A stretch of DNA of 64,000 nt from Candidatus Schneewindia gallinarum (GCA_904420175.1 CAJFUF010000025.1:25290-89289); one strand, 5' to 3'. Positions 35,229-44,684 are shown, counted from the stretch's first letter. Notes: generated by a model from the sequence alone, not told the origin. Numbers and translations: made by a program.

Positions 35229-35948
35229 ATGGTGGCAAAAGGCATCACGGCCGAGGCCGTAAAAAAACATATTTGTAAGTTCATTATTGTGTATCTTGGG
35301 ATTTTCATCGCTGCAATCGGCGTATCCAGCATTCTGGTTGCCAATGTGGGCGGCGACCCCATCACCATTTTTACGGATGGCCTGGCCTATGTCTCCGGCC
35401 AGCCCTACTGGGTGATGTCGATTATCAGCAACAGCACGTTTTTTGTGCTGGCACTGATTTTTGCACGGCATCACGTGTTTATAGGCACCCTGATGCATGC
35501 GCTGTTTATGGGCATGAATATCAGCTTTATCAGGCCTATACTCGAAGGGTGGATGGAGAAAATCGGTCACAGCTGGTGGGCTGATTTACTGTTTTTTGCG
35601 GTTGGTCTGCTGCTTCTGGGTATAGGCGTTGGAATACAGCTTAGCGCAAGATACGGTGTTACCGGGGTCGACGCGCTTGTATCGAAAGTGTCGGAGAAGG
35701 CCCGTACCCAGTACCGCTTTATCAGAATCATCTTTGACGCATTATTTGTCCTGATTGGATGGCTTCTGGGCGGCGTTGTGGGCTACGGCTCTATCGTCAG
35801 CTTCGTGTTAAACGGTCCTATTATTCAGGCTACGGCCAAGTTTGTCAACAAGCATTTCCTTATCAAAATCGGGCTCGGGGACGAGCGGAACCTGTTTTTG
35901 AAGGATAAGGACAAGCAGGAGCAGGCAGTGCAGTCCGTGGGTGATTAG
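35229..35948 (+). CDS. YczE/YyaS/YitT-type integral membrane protein
   Basis: 239 residues from ATG 35229, with TGGAGG five bases upstream. About five to six hydrophobic segments. The pattern GDPITIFTDGLA near residue 42, GIGVGIQLSARYGVTGVDALV near residue 137 and R-x-I-x-D in the fifth helix match the YczE-like family (related to YitT). Charged C-terminal tail rich in Lys, Asp and Gln. Substrate unknown. Confidence 0.8.
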   Translation: MVAKGITAEAVKKHICKFIIVYLGIFIAAIGVSSILVANVGGDPITIFTDGLAYVSGQPYWVMSIISNSTFFVLALIFARHHVFIGTLMHALFMGMNISFIRPILEGWMEKIGHSWWADLLFFAVGLLLLGIGVGIQLSARYGVTGVDALVSKVSEKARTQYRFIRIIFDALFVLIGWLLGGVVGYGSIVSFVLNGPIIQATAKFVNKHFLIKIGLGDERNLFLKDKDKQEQAVQSVGD

Positions 35949-35994
35949 GCGCTTGACACGCAAACCAGATACGGGCGAATAAACCGATTGTCCA

Positions 35995-36030
35995 GGTCCG
36001 GTGCTGTATGTTGCAGCACCGGACCTTTTT
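35995..36030 (+). terminator. Terminator of the YczE-like gene
   Basis: 12-bp stem GGTCCGGTGCTG/CAGCACCGGACC, 7-base loop, then TTTTTCTTGTTTTT. Confidence 0.92.
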
Positions 36031-36118
36031 CTTGTTTTTACAGGCCAAAGGGCCATACCGCTCTTTTTATAAAAACTGCATAATTATAAAAATTTTATTT
36101 TGGAAAGGAAGAGGAATC

Positions 36119-37123
36119 ATGATTGTTATTTTAAAGCAGAACGCGAAAAAGGAAGACATTGAAAAGTTCACAAAACAAATTGAGGCAAAGGGCATTAAAG
36201 TCAGTCCCATGGTGGGCGAGCATACCACCATCCTGGGCTTTTTGGGCGACACCACAAGACTGGACATGGACGACATCATGGCGGTGGATATTGTGGAAAG
36301 CGTGCGCCGCGTGCAGGAGCCGTTTAAGAATGCGAACCGCAAATTTCATCCCCAGGACACCGTGGTCAGGGTGGGCAAACAGGGCGTCCCCATCGGCGAC
36401 GGCAGGCTGGCCGTCCTGGCAGGCCCCTGCTCGGTGGAAAGTGAAGAGCAGATCATTATGGTGGCGAAGGAGGTCAAGCGCCTTGGCGCCACGGTGCTGC
36501 GCGGCGGCGCCTTCAAGCCCCGTACTTCCCCCTACTCCTTCCAGGGGATGCAGGCGGACGGGATCAAACTGCTGCTGGAGGCGAAGAAGGAGACGGGCCT
36601 GCCCATCGTCAGCGAACTGATGAGCATCCGCCACATCGACCTGTTCGCAGATATCGACATCATCCAGATCGGCGCGCGCAACATGCAGAATTTCGAGCTG
36701 CTGAAGGAAATCGGCCGGTGCGACAAGCCGGTTTTGCTAAAACGCGGCCTTGCCAACACCATGGAGGAGCTGCTGATGAGCGCAGAGTACATCATGGCGG
36801 AGGGCAACCAGAACGTCATCCTGTGCGAGCGGGGCATCCGTACGTTTGAAACTTACACCCGAAACACCCTTGACATCACGGCGGTGCCCGTCATCAAAAA
36901 ACTGTCCCACCTGCCCATTGTGGTGGATCCGAGCCACGCCTCCGGCCAGTCCTGGCTGGTGGAGCCGTTAAGCAAGGCGGCGGCAGTTATCGGTGCAGAC
37001 GGCCTGATTATCGAGGTGCACAACGACCCGAAGCACGCCCTGTGCGACGGCGCCCAGTCCCTTGATTTCGGCCAGTTCGAGAAGGTTATGGGCGAGCTGA
37101 AGCAGCTTAGAGAGACCGTCTGA
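36119..37123 (+). CDS. aroF: 3-deoxy-7-phosphoheptulonate synthase, type I-beta
   Basis: 334 residues from ATG 36119, with GGAAAGGAAGAGG upstream. N-terminal ferredoxin-like domain (about 1-70) precedes the barrel; in Thermotoga-type enzymes this domain mediates feedback inhibition by aromatic amino acids. Barrel motifs: AGPCSVES, LRGGAFKPRTSPYSFQG, IGARNMQNFELL, LKRGLANT, DPSHASGQ. Makes DAHP from PEP and erythrose-4-phosphate. First gene of the aromatic operon; no clear promoter found in the 90 AT-rich bases upstream. Confidence 0.95.
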   Translation: MIVILKQNAKKEDIEKFTKQIEAKGIKVSPMVGEHTTILGFLGDTTRLDMDDIMAVDIVESVRRVQEPFKNANRKFHPQDTVVRVGKQGVPIGDGRLAVLAGPCSVESEEQIIMVAKEVKRLGATVLRGGAFKPRTSPYSFQGMQADGIKLLLEAKKETGLPIVSELMSIRHIDLFADIDIIQIGARNMQNFELLKEIGRCDKPVLLKRGLANTMEELLMSAEYIMAEGNQNVILCERGIRTFETYTRNTLDITAVPVIKKLSHLPIVVDPSHASGQSWLVEPLSKAAAVIGADGLIIEVHNDPKHALCDGAQSLDFGQFEKVMGELKQLRETV

Positions 37124-37150
37124 CTCAGCCGCAGGTAAGGAGGGACAGCC

Positions 37151-38209
37151 ATGAAAACCATTACCATCCACACGGGGGAGTCGTACCGGGTTTTGGTGGG
37201 GCACAATCTCATCGGAAGCTGCGGGCAGCTTGTGAAAACCCTGTTTCCTGGGAACCGGGTCCTGCTGATTACGGACAGCAACGTCGGCCCGCTGTATGCG
37301 GAAAGGACCCTGTCCACTCTGCGCAGCGCGGGGCTGACGGCGCAGGCCTATCCTGTGCCCGCCGGGGAGGGGGCGAAAAGCCTGTCCGTTGCGGAGGGGC
37401 TCTATACCTTTTTGATTGAGCACGGCTATACAAGAGGGGATCTGCTGCTGGCGCTGGGCGGCGGCGTGGTCACCGACCTGACCGGCTTTGTGGCGGCGAC
37501 CTACCAGCGGGGCGTGGCCTTTGCAGGCATCGCCACCTCGCTGCTGGCGCAGGTGGACGCGTCGGTGGGCGGGAAAACGGCCGTCAACATCCCGGCAGGG
37601 AAAAACCTGGTGGGCTGCTTCTGGCAGCCGAAGCTGGTGCTGTGCGATCTGGACACCCTGTCCACCCTGCCGGAGCGGGAGTTCTCCGGCGGCATGGCAG
37701 AGGTTATCAAGTATGGCGCCATCCAGTCGGAGGAGCTGTTCCAGCGCTGTGCCGCCGGCGTGGGCCCCGGCGACATGGAGGAGGTTGTCAGCGCCTGTGT
37801 GGAACTGAAAAACCAGGTGGTCAGCGTGGACGAGAGGGACATGGGCGCCCGGGCGGTGCTCAACTTCGGACACACGCTGGGCCACGGAATTGAAAAATTG
37901 GGCGGTTTCTCCCTGCACTCCCACGGGGAGAGCGTGGCCATGGGGATGGTGCTGGCCTCCGATGCGTTCGAGCGCACGGGTGACACGGCGTCCGGCACCA
38001 CGGCGCGTCTTGTCGCCTGCCTTAGTCGGTACGGCCTGCCCACCCAGTGCCCATACCCCATCCATGAGGTGCTGCAGGAGTGTACGAAGGACAAGAAACG
38101 CACGGGCGACAGCCTCAACTTTGTGGTGGTGCCGAAAATCGGCACGGCAAAAACCAAGCTGGTGCCCATTGACGCACTGAACGCCTATTTTAGAAAGGAG
38201 CAGGCATGA
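37151..38209 (+). CDS. aroB: 3-dehydroquinate synthase
   Basis: 352 residues. NAD motif GGGVVTDLTGFVAATYQRG, DASVGGKTAVN, and zinc ligands Glu in GGMAEVIKYG, His in NFGHTLGHGIE and His in HGESVAMGM. Cyclises DAHP to dehydroquinate. 28 bases after aroF; its stop overlaps aroA (ATGA). Confidence 0.97.
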   Translation: MKTITIHTGESYRVLVGHNLIGSCGQLVKTLFPGNRVLLITDSNVGPLYAERTLSTLRSAGLTAQAYPVPAGEGAKSLSVAEGLYTFLIEHGYTRGDLLLALGGGVVTDLTGFVAATYQRGVAFAGIATSLLAQVDASVGGKTAVNIPAGKNLVGCFWQPKLVLCDLDTLSTLPEREFSGGMAEVIKYGAIQSEELFQRCAAGVGPGDMEEVVSACVELKNQVVSVDERDMGARAVLNFGHTLGHGIEKLGGFSLHSHGESVAMGMVLASDAFERTGDTASGTTARLVACLSRYGLPTQCPYPIHEVLQECTKDKKRTGDSLNFVVVPKIGTAKTKLVPIDALNAYFRKEQA

Positions 38210-39447
38210 AGGCGGCGGTATGCCCCGCAGCACGGGGCAGCGTGCGTGCGCCCGCATCCAAAAGTGCGGCGCACCGTCACCTGATTTTGGCCGCCCTGGC
38301 GGACCGCCCCGGCGAGGTGCGGGGCCTGACCCTGTCGGAGGATATTGAAGCCACCATTCGCTGCCTGACGGCGCTGGGCGCCTGCATCCGCCTGAAGGGG
38401 GACACGGCCTTGGTCACCCCGGTTTCCAACCCGCCTGCCTGCGCCCAGCTCGACTGTGGGGAGTCCGGCTCCACCCTGCGCTTTCTCATCCCGGTGGCGG
38501 CGGCGCTTGGCATCAGCGCGGAGTTTACCGGCCGCGGCCGCCTGCCTCAACGGCCGGTTACAGGTTATCTTGAGGCGCTGCGGGCCCACGGCGTTTCCGT
38601 ATGTTACGACGGCCGCCTGCCGCTTCAGATTTCCGGGAGGCTGACCCCGGGGGACTTTCAGGTGGAGGGGGAGAAATCCTCCCAGTATGTGACCGGCCTG
38701 CTGCTGGCGCTGGCCCGGCTGGAAGGGGGCGGCGCCGTCCGGCTGACTACCCCGCTTAACTCCGCCGCCTATGTGGACATCACGGTGGATTTGCTTGCAC
38801 GGTACGGCGTGCCGGTTGACAGGCAGGGAAGTGCGTACCACGTACAGGGCGGCCCGCCCCGCGGCGGAAGCCACATGGTGGAGGGGGACTGGTCGTCCGC
38901 CGCCTTCCCGTTGTGCCTTGGCGCATTGGGCGGCTGCGTAACGGTGACAGGCCTTGATGAAAACAGCACCCAGGGGGACAGGGCAATCCTGTCCATCCTG
39001 CGGGAGATGGGCTGCGCCGTGTCGGTCTCCGCGCAGGGGATACAGGTGAAGAAAAGCCCGCTGCGGGCAATCCGCCGGGATATGGAGGAAATCCCGGATC
39101 TTGTGCCGGTGACGGCAGTGCTGTGCGCCGCCGCACAGGGGGAGAGCGTGCTGTCCGGCGTGGACAGGCTGCGCTATAAGGAAAGCGACCGGATCGCCTC
39201 CACCATTGGGCTGATTTCATCCCTCGGCGGGGACGCCCGGTATGAAAACGGGTGCATCCTTATCCGCGGCGGCGCCCTGCACCCGGGCGAGGTGGCCTCC
39301 TGCCACGACCACCGTATCGCCATGGCTGCCGCTGTGGCCGCCGCTGCCGCAGGCGGCCCGGTCCGGCTGGACGACGTAGACTGTGTGGCAAAATCCTATC
39401 CGGACTTTTGGAAGGACTATACCTTGTTGGGAGGGAATCTGCAATGA
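38206..39447 (+). CDS. aroA: EPSP synthase (3-phosphoshikimate 1-carboxyvinyltransferase)
   Basis: 413 residues. Two-domain enolpyruvyl transferase: SKSAAHRHLILAAL at the N-terminus, CGESGSTLRFLIP near residue 84, GRGRLPQRPV, ITGGEKSS-like VEGEKSSQY, and RYKESDR near residue 325. The usual NxGT of the glyphosate-region loop reads ESGSTLRF here, typical of divergent Clostridia enzymes. Coupled by ATGA to aroB and aroC. Confidence 0.95.
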   Translation: MKAAVCPAARGSVRAPASKSAAHRHLILAALADRPGEVRGLTLSEDIEATIRCLTALGACIRLKGDTALVTPVSNPPACAQLDCGESGSTLRFLIPVAAALGISAEFTGRGRLPQRPVTGYLEALRAHGVSVCYDGRLPLQISGRLTPGDFQVEGEKSSQYVTGLLLALARLEGGGAVRLTTPLNSAAYVDITVDLLARYGVPVDRQGSAYHVQGGPPRGGSHMVEGDWSSAAFPLCLGALGGCVTVTGLDENSTQGDRAILSILREMGCAVSVSAQGIQVKKSPLRAIRRDMEEIPDLVPVTAVLCAAAQGESVLSGVDRLRYKESDRIASTIGLISSLGGDARYENGCILIRGGALHPGEVASCHDHRIAMAAAVAAAAAGGPVRLDDVDCVAKSYPDFWKDYTLLGGNLQ

Positions 39448-40532
39448 GTTCTGTATTTGGTAAAAATGTGAAGGTTTCCATTTTCGGGGAGTCCCACGGC
39501 ACGGCTATCGGCTGTGTGGTGGACGGGTTTCCGGCCGGTGTCACACTGGACCGGGACTTGATGGAGTGTGTGCTGTCCCGCCGCCGCGCCAAAAGCGACC
39601 GTACCACCACCACACGTGTGGAGCGGGACGAGCCGGAGTTTCTGTCCGGCTTGAAGGACGGCGTTACCACCGGCGCGCCCATTGCGGCCATTTTCAAAAA
39701 CGAAAATACCCGCAGCGTGGACTATACGGGTTTTGAAAACACGCCGCGTCCCTCCCATTCGGACTACAGCGCCACCATGCGCTACCGCGGCTTTTCCGAC
39801 TACCGCGGCGGCGGGCACTTTTCCGGCCGGCTGACGGCACCACTGTGCCTTGCGGGTGCGCTGTGCAAAATGGCCCTGCGGGACAGGGGCGTCACCGTGG
39901 CGGCCCACCTTGCGCAGGTGGGCCCGCTGTCCGACGTGTACTTTGACCCGGCTGCCATCACAAAGCGCGAGCTGGAGGTGATGGAGCGGCTGGCCTTCCC
40001 GGCAGTGGATCCGGAAATTGCGGAAGAGATGAAGGATCTTATCCGCACCGCCGCCCTGGAACGGGACTCCTGGGGCGGCGTGGTGGAGTGTTTTGCCACC
40101 GGCCTGCCTGCGGGTGCGGGCAGCCCCATGTTCCGCGGGGTGGAACCGGTCATTGCAGGGGTGCTGTTCGGCGTGCCTGCGGTCAAGGGGGTGGAGTTTG
40201 GCAGCGGCTTTGCGGGAAGCGCCTCCCGCGGAAGCGAAAACAATGACCCCTTCCGGTACGATGAAAGCGGGCAGGTCGTTACCGCCACCAACAACCACGG
40301 CGGCGCGCTGGGCGGCATTACCACCGGTATGCCGCTGGTGGTGCGCGCGGCCATTAAGCCCACCGCCTCCATCTCGCTTCCGCAGCAGACGGTGGATTTG
40401 AAGCAGAAGCGCAACACGGACATCGTGGTGGGCGGCAGGCATGACCCGTGCATCGCCGTCCGTGCCGTGCCCGTTATCGAGTCGGCGGTCGCCGCTGCGC
40501 TGCTGGATATTTTACTGGAGGGACAGCAATGA
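39444..40532 (+). CDS. aroC: Chorismate synthase
   Basis: 362 residues from ATG 39444, inside the aroA stop (ATGA). Signatures: GESHGTAIGCVVDGFPAG, SRRRAKSDRTTTTRVERDE, RPSHSDY, RYRGFSDYRGGGHFSGR and a late GRHDPCIAVRAVPV. FMN-dependent last step to chorismate. Confidence 0.97.
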   Translation: MSSVFGKNVKVSIFGESHGTAIGCVVDGFPAGVTLDRDLMECVLSRRRAKSDRTTTTRVERDEPEFLSGLKDGVTTGAPIAAIFKNENTRSVDYTGFENTPRPSHSDYSATMRYRGFSDYRGGGHFSGRLTAPLCLAGALCKMALRDRGVTVAAHLAQVGPLSDVYFDPAAITKRELEVMERLAFPAVDPEIAEEMKDLIRTAALERDSWGGVVECFATGLPAGAGSPMFRGVEPVIAGVLFGVPAVKGVEFGSGFAGSASRGSENNDPFRYDESGQVVTATNNHGGALGGITTGMPLVVRAAIKPTASISLPQQTVDLKQKRNTDIVVGGRHDPCIAVRAVPVIESAVAAALLDILLEGQQ

Positions 40533-41662
40533 ACCTTGAGACAATCCGCGGGGAAATCAACGCACTGGATGAGGAACTGTTAAAACTGTTCGAACGGCGC
40601 TCCGCCCTGACGGCGCAGGTGGCCGGCTACAAAAAGCAGCACGGCATGGCTGTGTTCCAGCCCGAGCGGGAACAGCAGATTTTGCAGCGCGTGGGCAGTC
40701 AGGCCACAGACCCCCAGGCGGCGGAGGCATTTTTCAGCGCCGTGATGGATATCAGCAAGGTGGGACAGAGCAAGCTGCTGGGGGACGACGGCAGCTTCCG
40801 GCAGTTCCGGCAGCATGTGGTGGACGCACTGCCCGCCCCCCGCGGGCGGATTGCCTGCCAGGGCGTGCCCGGCGCGTACAGCCATAAGGCGGCGAAAACC
40901 CTGTTTGGAGCAGGGGACATTGTGTTTTATGAAAGCTTTAAGGAGACGGCCCAGGCCGTGGCGGACGGCGCGGCGGAGTGCTGCGTCATGCCCATTGAAA
41001 ATTCGCTGGCAGGCACCATTACGGAGACGTACGATGCCATGGACGAGCTGGGACTGTCCATCATCGCCGCAGTGGAGATTCCCGTGCACCACTGCCTGCT
41101 TGCAAAACAGGGAACGGCACTTTCAGATGTGCGCCGGGTGCTGAGCCACAAGGCGGCCATCAGCCAGTGCCGCGGCTTTTACCGCACCCATCCGGACGTT
41201 GTGCCGCAGGTGTTCTCCAACACGGCTGCGGCGGCCAAATTTGTGGCGGAATGCCCGGACGCGGACGTGGCCGCCATCGCAAGCGCAGATGCGGCGCACC
41301 TGTATGGGCTTTCCGTGTTGCTTGAAAATGTGGAGGATAACACCACCAACACTACCCGGTTCGTGGTGCTGTCGAAAACGCCCTATGTGGAGCGCGGCGC
41401 CGGGCGGGTGTCTGTCAAATTTATCCTGCCGCACCGCAAGGGCGAGCTGTACCGTATCCTTTTGCAGTTTGCAGCCGCAGGCCTCAATTTGCAGAAGATA
41501 GAGTCCCGGCCCACCAGGGCGGAACGCTTCACTGTGGCCTTTTTTATGGATTTTGACGGCAGCATTCTCACGGAGGACACCATGGCGCTGCTCTGCTCCT
41601 TAAAGGGCCGTATGGAGCAGATGAAGGTGCTCGGTTCCTACAAAATTTACAGCGACAGCTAG
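40529..41662 (+). CDS. pheA: Bifunctional chorismate mutase/prephenate dehydratase (P-protein)
   Basis: 377 residues from ATG 40529, overlapping the aroC stop. AroQ-type chorismate mutase at about 1-85 (IRGEINALDEELLKLFERR). Prephenate dehydratase at about 105-285: QGVPGAYSHKAA, MPIENSLAGTI, and NTTRFVVLS with the catalytic Thr-Arg-Phe. ACT domain at about 295-377 with KIESRPTR, the phenylalanine-binding element. Makes phenylpyruvate and is probably Phe-inhibited. No tyrA is nearby. Confidence 0.96.
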   Translation: MNLETIRGEINALDEELLKLFERRSALTAQVAGYKKQHGMAVFQPEREQQILQRVGSQATDPQAAEAFFSAVMDISKVGQSKLLGDDGSFRQFRQHVVDALPAPRGRIACQGVPGAYSHKAAKTLFGAGDIVFYESFKETAQAVADGAAECCVMPIENSLAGTITETYDAMDELGLSIIAAVEIPVHHCLLAKQGTALSDVRRVLSHKAAISQCRGFYRTHPDVVPQVFSNTAAAAKFVAECPDADVAAIASADAAHLYGLSVLLENVEDNTTNTTRFVVLSKTPYVERGAGRVSVKFILPHRKGELYRILLQFAAAGLNLQKIESRPTRAERFTVAFFMDFDGSILTEDTMALLCSLKGRMEQMKVLGSYKIYSDS

Positions 41663-41695
41663 GATTTTTTTTCTTTGTGTGTTACAATAGGTTCA

Positions 41696-41728
41696 GGCCG
41701 CCTGTCCGCGGACAGGCGGCCCCACTTT
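41696..41728 (+). terminator. Terminator of the aro-pheA operon
   Basis: 26-base perfect palindrome GGCCGCCTGTCC... centred at 41708.5, followed by CCACTTTTAT. The T tract is short. Confidence 0.7.
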
Positions 41729-41750
41729 TATCGAAAAGGAATGTGAAACC

Positions 41751-42245
41751 ATGAAGCGGCTTGCTCCACTTTTTGTGATACTGCTTGCGGCCATCCTGCT
41801 TCTTGCAGGATGCGGCAATCCCACCTATACCGACGACGGCGCGGAAGAAACCCCGGCCATCTCGCTTTCCGTAACCATCCGGGACGGGGAGGGGAAGGAT
41901 CTGTTCTCCGGCACGGTGGATGTAAAAAGCGAAAACCCCACCGTCTATATGGTGACGGTAGCTGCGCTGAAAAAGGCGGAGCTAAGCTACAGCGAGGCGG
42001 CCGGCAACCTTGGAAACTTCGGCGGCATCATGGATGCCGGCGGCATGGCGTGGCAGTGTACGAAAAACGACGCAGCCGCCTCCAGCAGCGATGCGGTGGC
42101 CGCAGGGGATACGGTGCTTTGGCAGTACGCGGCAGCGCCTGCGGAGGACGCGGAACAACCCTCTGAAACGGATCCGTCTCCCGATGGGGAACAGCCCTCC
42201 GGGGAGGAGACATCCTCCGGCGAAAGCCAGTCCGGCGGGGAATAG
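41751..42245 (+). CDS. Small lipoprotein, possible DUF4430-like domain
   Basis: 164 residues. Lipoprotein signal peptide with lipobox LLAGC (Cys21). A compact domain (about 35-125) with ISLSVTIRDGEG, VYMVTVAALKKAEL and GGMAWQCTKND is reminiscent of the cobalamin-binding-like DUF4430 fold, but this is tentative. The C-terminus is a low-complexity Pro/Ser/Glu/Gly tail suited to crossing the wall. AAAAGGA precedes the ATG. Upstream of the AI-2E-type permease by 15 bases. Confidence 0.6.
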   Translation: MKRLAPLFVILLAAILLLAGCGNPTYTDDGAEETPAISLSVTIRDGEGKDLFSGTVDVKSENPTVYMVTVAALKKAELSYSEAAGNLGNFGGIMDAGGMAWQCTKNDAAASSSDAVAAGDTVLWQYAAAPAEDAEQPSETDPSPDGEQPSGEETSSGESQSGGE

Positions 42246-42260
42246 AAAGGGGCGTGGGAC

Positions 42261-43466
42261 ATGAATTTCCACCTGAAAAACAAAAACCTGACCCGGGCAC
42301 TGTATCTGTGTCTCGCGCTGTGCGGGGCCATTGCATTCTACTTTATCATTACGAATATCGGCGGCGCATTAAGCTGGATCGGTAACGTTGTGGGCGCGGC
42401 CATGCCGGTGGTGTTCGGCTTTGTCATCGCGTATTTCCTGCGGCCGCTGGTCAACAAGTTTGAAAACCTGTTTGCCAAGCTGTCGCGGAAGAAAAACAGA
42501 AAAAAACGCTCCGGCGTGCGGCGCATGCTTGCCATCCTGTTCAGTTACCTGTTGGTCATCGCCATAATCGTCTGCCTGTTTTCCTTCATCATTCCGGAGG
42601 TGGGAACCAGCATTGCCAAGCTCAGCAATGAGGTGCCGACCTACGCGAACAATGTGGTAAACTGGATTAACAGCCTGCTGGACGACCTGCTAAGGAACGA
42701 CGTTATCTCCCGCAGCCAGCTGGAAAGTATCGAAACCTATGTGAAAAACTTTGCAAAAACGCTGACAGATTGGCTGACAAACGCCCTGCCGGGCCTTATT
42801 CAGACTACCACGCAGGTGGTGGGAACCGTGGTCAACCTTGTGTTCGGTTTCATGCTTGCCATCTATGTGCTGCTGGAAAAAGAGAAGCTGGCAAGGCAGT
42901 CCAAGATGCTGCTGCATGCTTTTCTGCCCGAACGGGCGGCAGACAGCTTCATCTCCACCATGCGGGAGGCGGACCATATTTTCGGCGGCTACATCTCCTC
43001 TAAAATTATTGAGGTGTCCATCCTGGGAATCATCTGCTTTATCTGCATGACGATTATCGGCATCCCCTATGCGCTGCTTATCAGTGTCATCTTTGCCATC
43101 AGCAACCTGATTCCCATGTTCGGTGCAATTATCGGCGCAATCCCCTGCGCCCTGCTTATTCTTGCCATCGACCCGCTGCAGGCGCTGTGGTACATCATCC
43201 TGGTTATTGTTTTGGGCCAGTTCGACGGAAACATTCTCGGCCCCAAGCTGCTGGGCGACTCCACCGGCCTGTCCGCCCTGTTGGTGATGTTCTCCATCTT
43301 CGTGGGCGGCGGCCTGTACGGTGTCGTGGGAATGTTCTTTGCAGTGCCGACCTTTGCAGTGCTGTACATGCTGTTAAAACGACTGGTTTTCGGCCGGCTG
43401 AAGAAAAAGAATTACGGCGGCGAGGACATGAAGCAGCTGAGTTTTGAGGACACAGAGATAAAGTAG
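42261..43466 (+). CDS. AI-2E family (PerM/YtvI-like) transporter
   Basis: 401 residues. Two N-terminal helices (about 11-31 and 40-60), a basic cytoplasmic stretch SRKKNRKKRSG, a third helix, a long soluble segment to about 185, then clustered C-terminal helices including PMFGAIIGAIP and ILGPKLLGDSTGLSAL, the AI-2E_transport signature. Homologues include sodium/proton antiporters and the AI-2 exporter TqsA; the substrate here is unknown. Confidence 0.9.
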   Translation: MNFHLKNKNLTRALYLCLALCGAIAFYFIITNIGGALSWIGNVVGAAMPVVFGFVIAYFLRPLVNKFENLFAKLSRKKNRKKRSGVRRMLAILFSYLLVIAIIVCLFSFIIPEVGTSIAKLSNEVPTYANNVVNWINSLLDDLLRNDVISRSQLESIETYVKNFAKTLTDWLTNALPGLIQTTTQVVGTVVNLVFGFMLAIYVLLEKEKLARQSKMLLHAFLPERAADSFISTMREADHIFGGYISSKIIEVSILGIICFICMTIIGIPYALLISVIFAISNLIPMFGAIIGAIPCALLILAIDPLQALWYIILVIVLGQFDGNILGPKLLGDSTGLSALLVMFSIFVGGGLYGVVGMFFAVPTFAVLYMLLKRLVFGRLKKKNYGGEDMKQLSFEDTEIK

Positions 43467-43494
43467 CGGCACAGAAATAGAAAAGTTAATAGAA

Positions 43495-43535
43495 CAAAGA
43501 GAAAGCACAGCGAAAACCGCTGTGCTTTCTCTTTG
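43495..43535. terminator. Bidirectional terminator at 43.5 kb
   Basis: Long stem CAAAGAGAAAGCACAGCG/CGCTGTGCTTTCTCTTTG with a 5-base loop between convergent genes. Confidence 0.9.
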
Positions 43536-43562
43536 CTTAACCGGGTTAAAATGGAAACAGGA

Positions 43563-44684
43563 TTAGGGCCTGAAGGAGTCCACAAAAGCCTGCTGCTCCG
43601 CCGTTGTTTTGCCAAAGGCGGTACCAACTTTAATTTTACCGTCGGCAACATCCTGCTTAATCTGTGCATACTCGTCAAGCAGCGCCTGATCCAGCTCGAG
43701 GAACGGACCGGATTCGGCCGGGCCCACCGCATCCTCGGAAATGCCGAGAGAGGTGTTGGTGCCCCACTCCAGCGTGCCGGCCATTTCCTGCTCATAGGCC
43801 CAGATCACGGAGTTTCCGATGTTTTTGGCCATGGAGGTCAGGATGACGTCCGCAATGTCCTGCCTGTCGATGGCCACATACTCGGCATACTGGTCGGAGT
43901 CAACGCCGATTGCCCACACATCGCTTTTTCCGCTTTCCGCAACGGCCTCAAACACGCCTGCACCCGCACCGCCTGCAATCTGGAACAGGACGTCGGCGTT
44001 CTGGCCTATGGCGCTGTTGGAAAGCTCTTTGGCCTTGGCAACATCCGTGCTGTCGCCGATGAAGGTGGTAATGACCTTGATGTCGTCCCTGGCAGCTTTC
44101 GCCCCCTCCAGGTAACCGTACATGAAATCATAGATAATGTCTATTTCCTGCATGCCCAGCTGAGCGATAACACCGGTCTTGGTGACTTTACCAGCCAGCC
44201 AGCCTGCGAGGTAAGAACCCTCATTCTGTTTGTATTCCATGGAGAATGCATTGGCATACGGGCCATTCTCCCCATCCTGGATGGTCGTGTCGTAGTGGAT
44301 GAACTTCTGGTTCGGGAACATCTCGATGGCAGCTTTCGCTCCGTCCACCGTGGAGGGGGAGCCGGTTACGATGATGTTGTAGTTACCGGACTCGGCAAAC
44401 TCGGTCAGCGCGGGAAGCGTTTTGGTGTAGTCCGCCTTCAGCTCGTAGTAGGCGATTTCTATGCCATACTTGTCTTTCAGCGTATTCAGTCCGGTCCAGC
44501 AGGAGTCGTTGAAGGACTTGTCACCCAGCGCGGTGGTGACAATGGTTGCAACATTGCCGGCGTTTTCCGTCGTTGCAGAAGTGGAATCGGAACTCTGGCT
44601 GGAGCCGCCGTCTCCGCCGCAGCCTGCGAGGGCGAGTACCGCTACCATCGCAACACATAGAAGAATTGCCAATACTTTTTTCAT
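43563..44684 (-). CDS. BMP family substrate-binding lipoprotein
   Basis: 373 residues. Signal peptide with lipobox ALAGC (Cys22), Ser-rich linker, then a periplasmic-binding-protein fold: ALGDKSFNDSCWTGL near residue 52, SMEYKQNEGSYLAGWLAG, LFQIAGGAGAGVFEAV, WAIGVDSDQ, the BMP/PnrA nucleoside-receptor pattern. Such proteins feed ABC importers of purine nucleosides or related compounds. No permease or ATPase genes lie beside it. Last gene of the operon that starts with the PfkB kinase; AAAAAGGAGG precedes the ATG. Confidence 0.9.
   Translation of the reverse strand: MKKVLAILLCVAMVAVLALAGCGGDGGSSQSSDSTSATTENAGNVATIVTTALGDKSFNDSCWTGLNTLKDKYGIEIAYYELKADYTKTLPALTEFAESGNYNIIVTGSPSTVDGAKAAIEMFPNQKFIHYDTTIQDGENGPYANAFSMEYKQNEGSYLAGWLAGKVTKTGVIAQLGMQEIDIIYDFMYGYLEGAKAARDDIKVITTFIGDSTDVAKAKELSNSAIGQNADVLFQIAGGAGAGVFEAVAESGKSDVWAIGVDSDQYAEYVAIDRQDIADVILTSMAKNIGNSVIWAYEQEMAGTLEWGTNTSLGISEDAVGPAESGPFLELDQALLDEYAQIKQDVADGKIKVGTAFGKTTAEQQAFVDSFRP

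Noticed and set aside
36968..38257. 429-codon - strand open frame opposite aroF/aroB
   Set aside because: Covers parts of two well-defined genes and has His/Gln/Arg-rich composition typical of antisense frames.
41675..41690. TACAAT as a -10 for the lipoprotein gene
   Set aside because: No acceptable -35 at 16-18 bases and the pheA terminator palindrome would lie just downstream.
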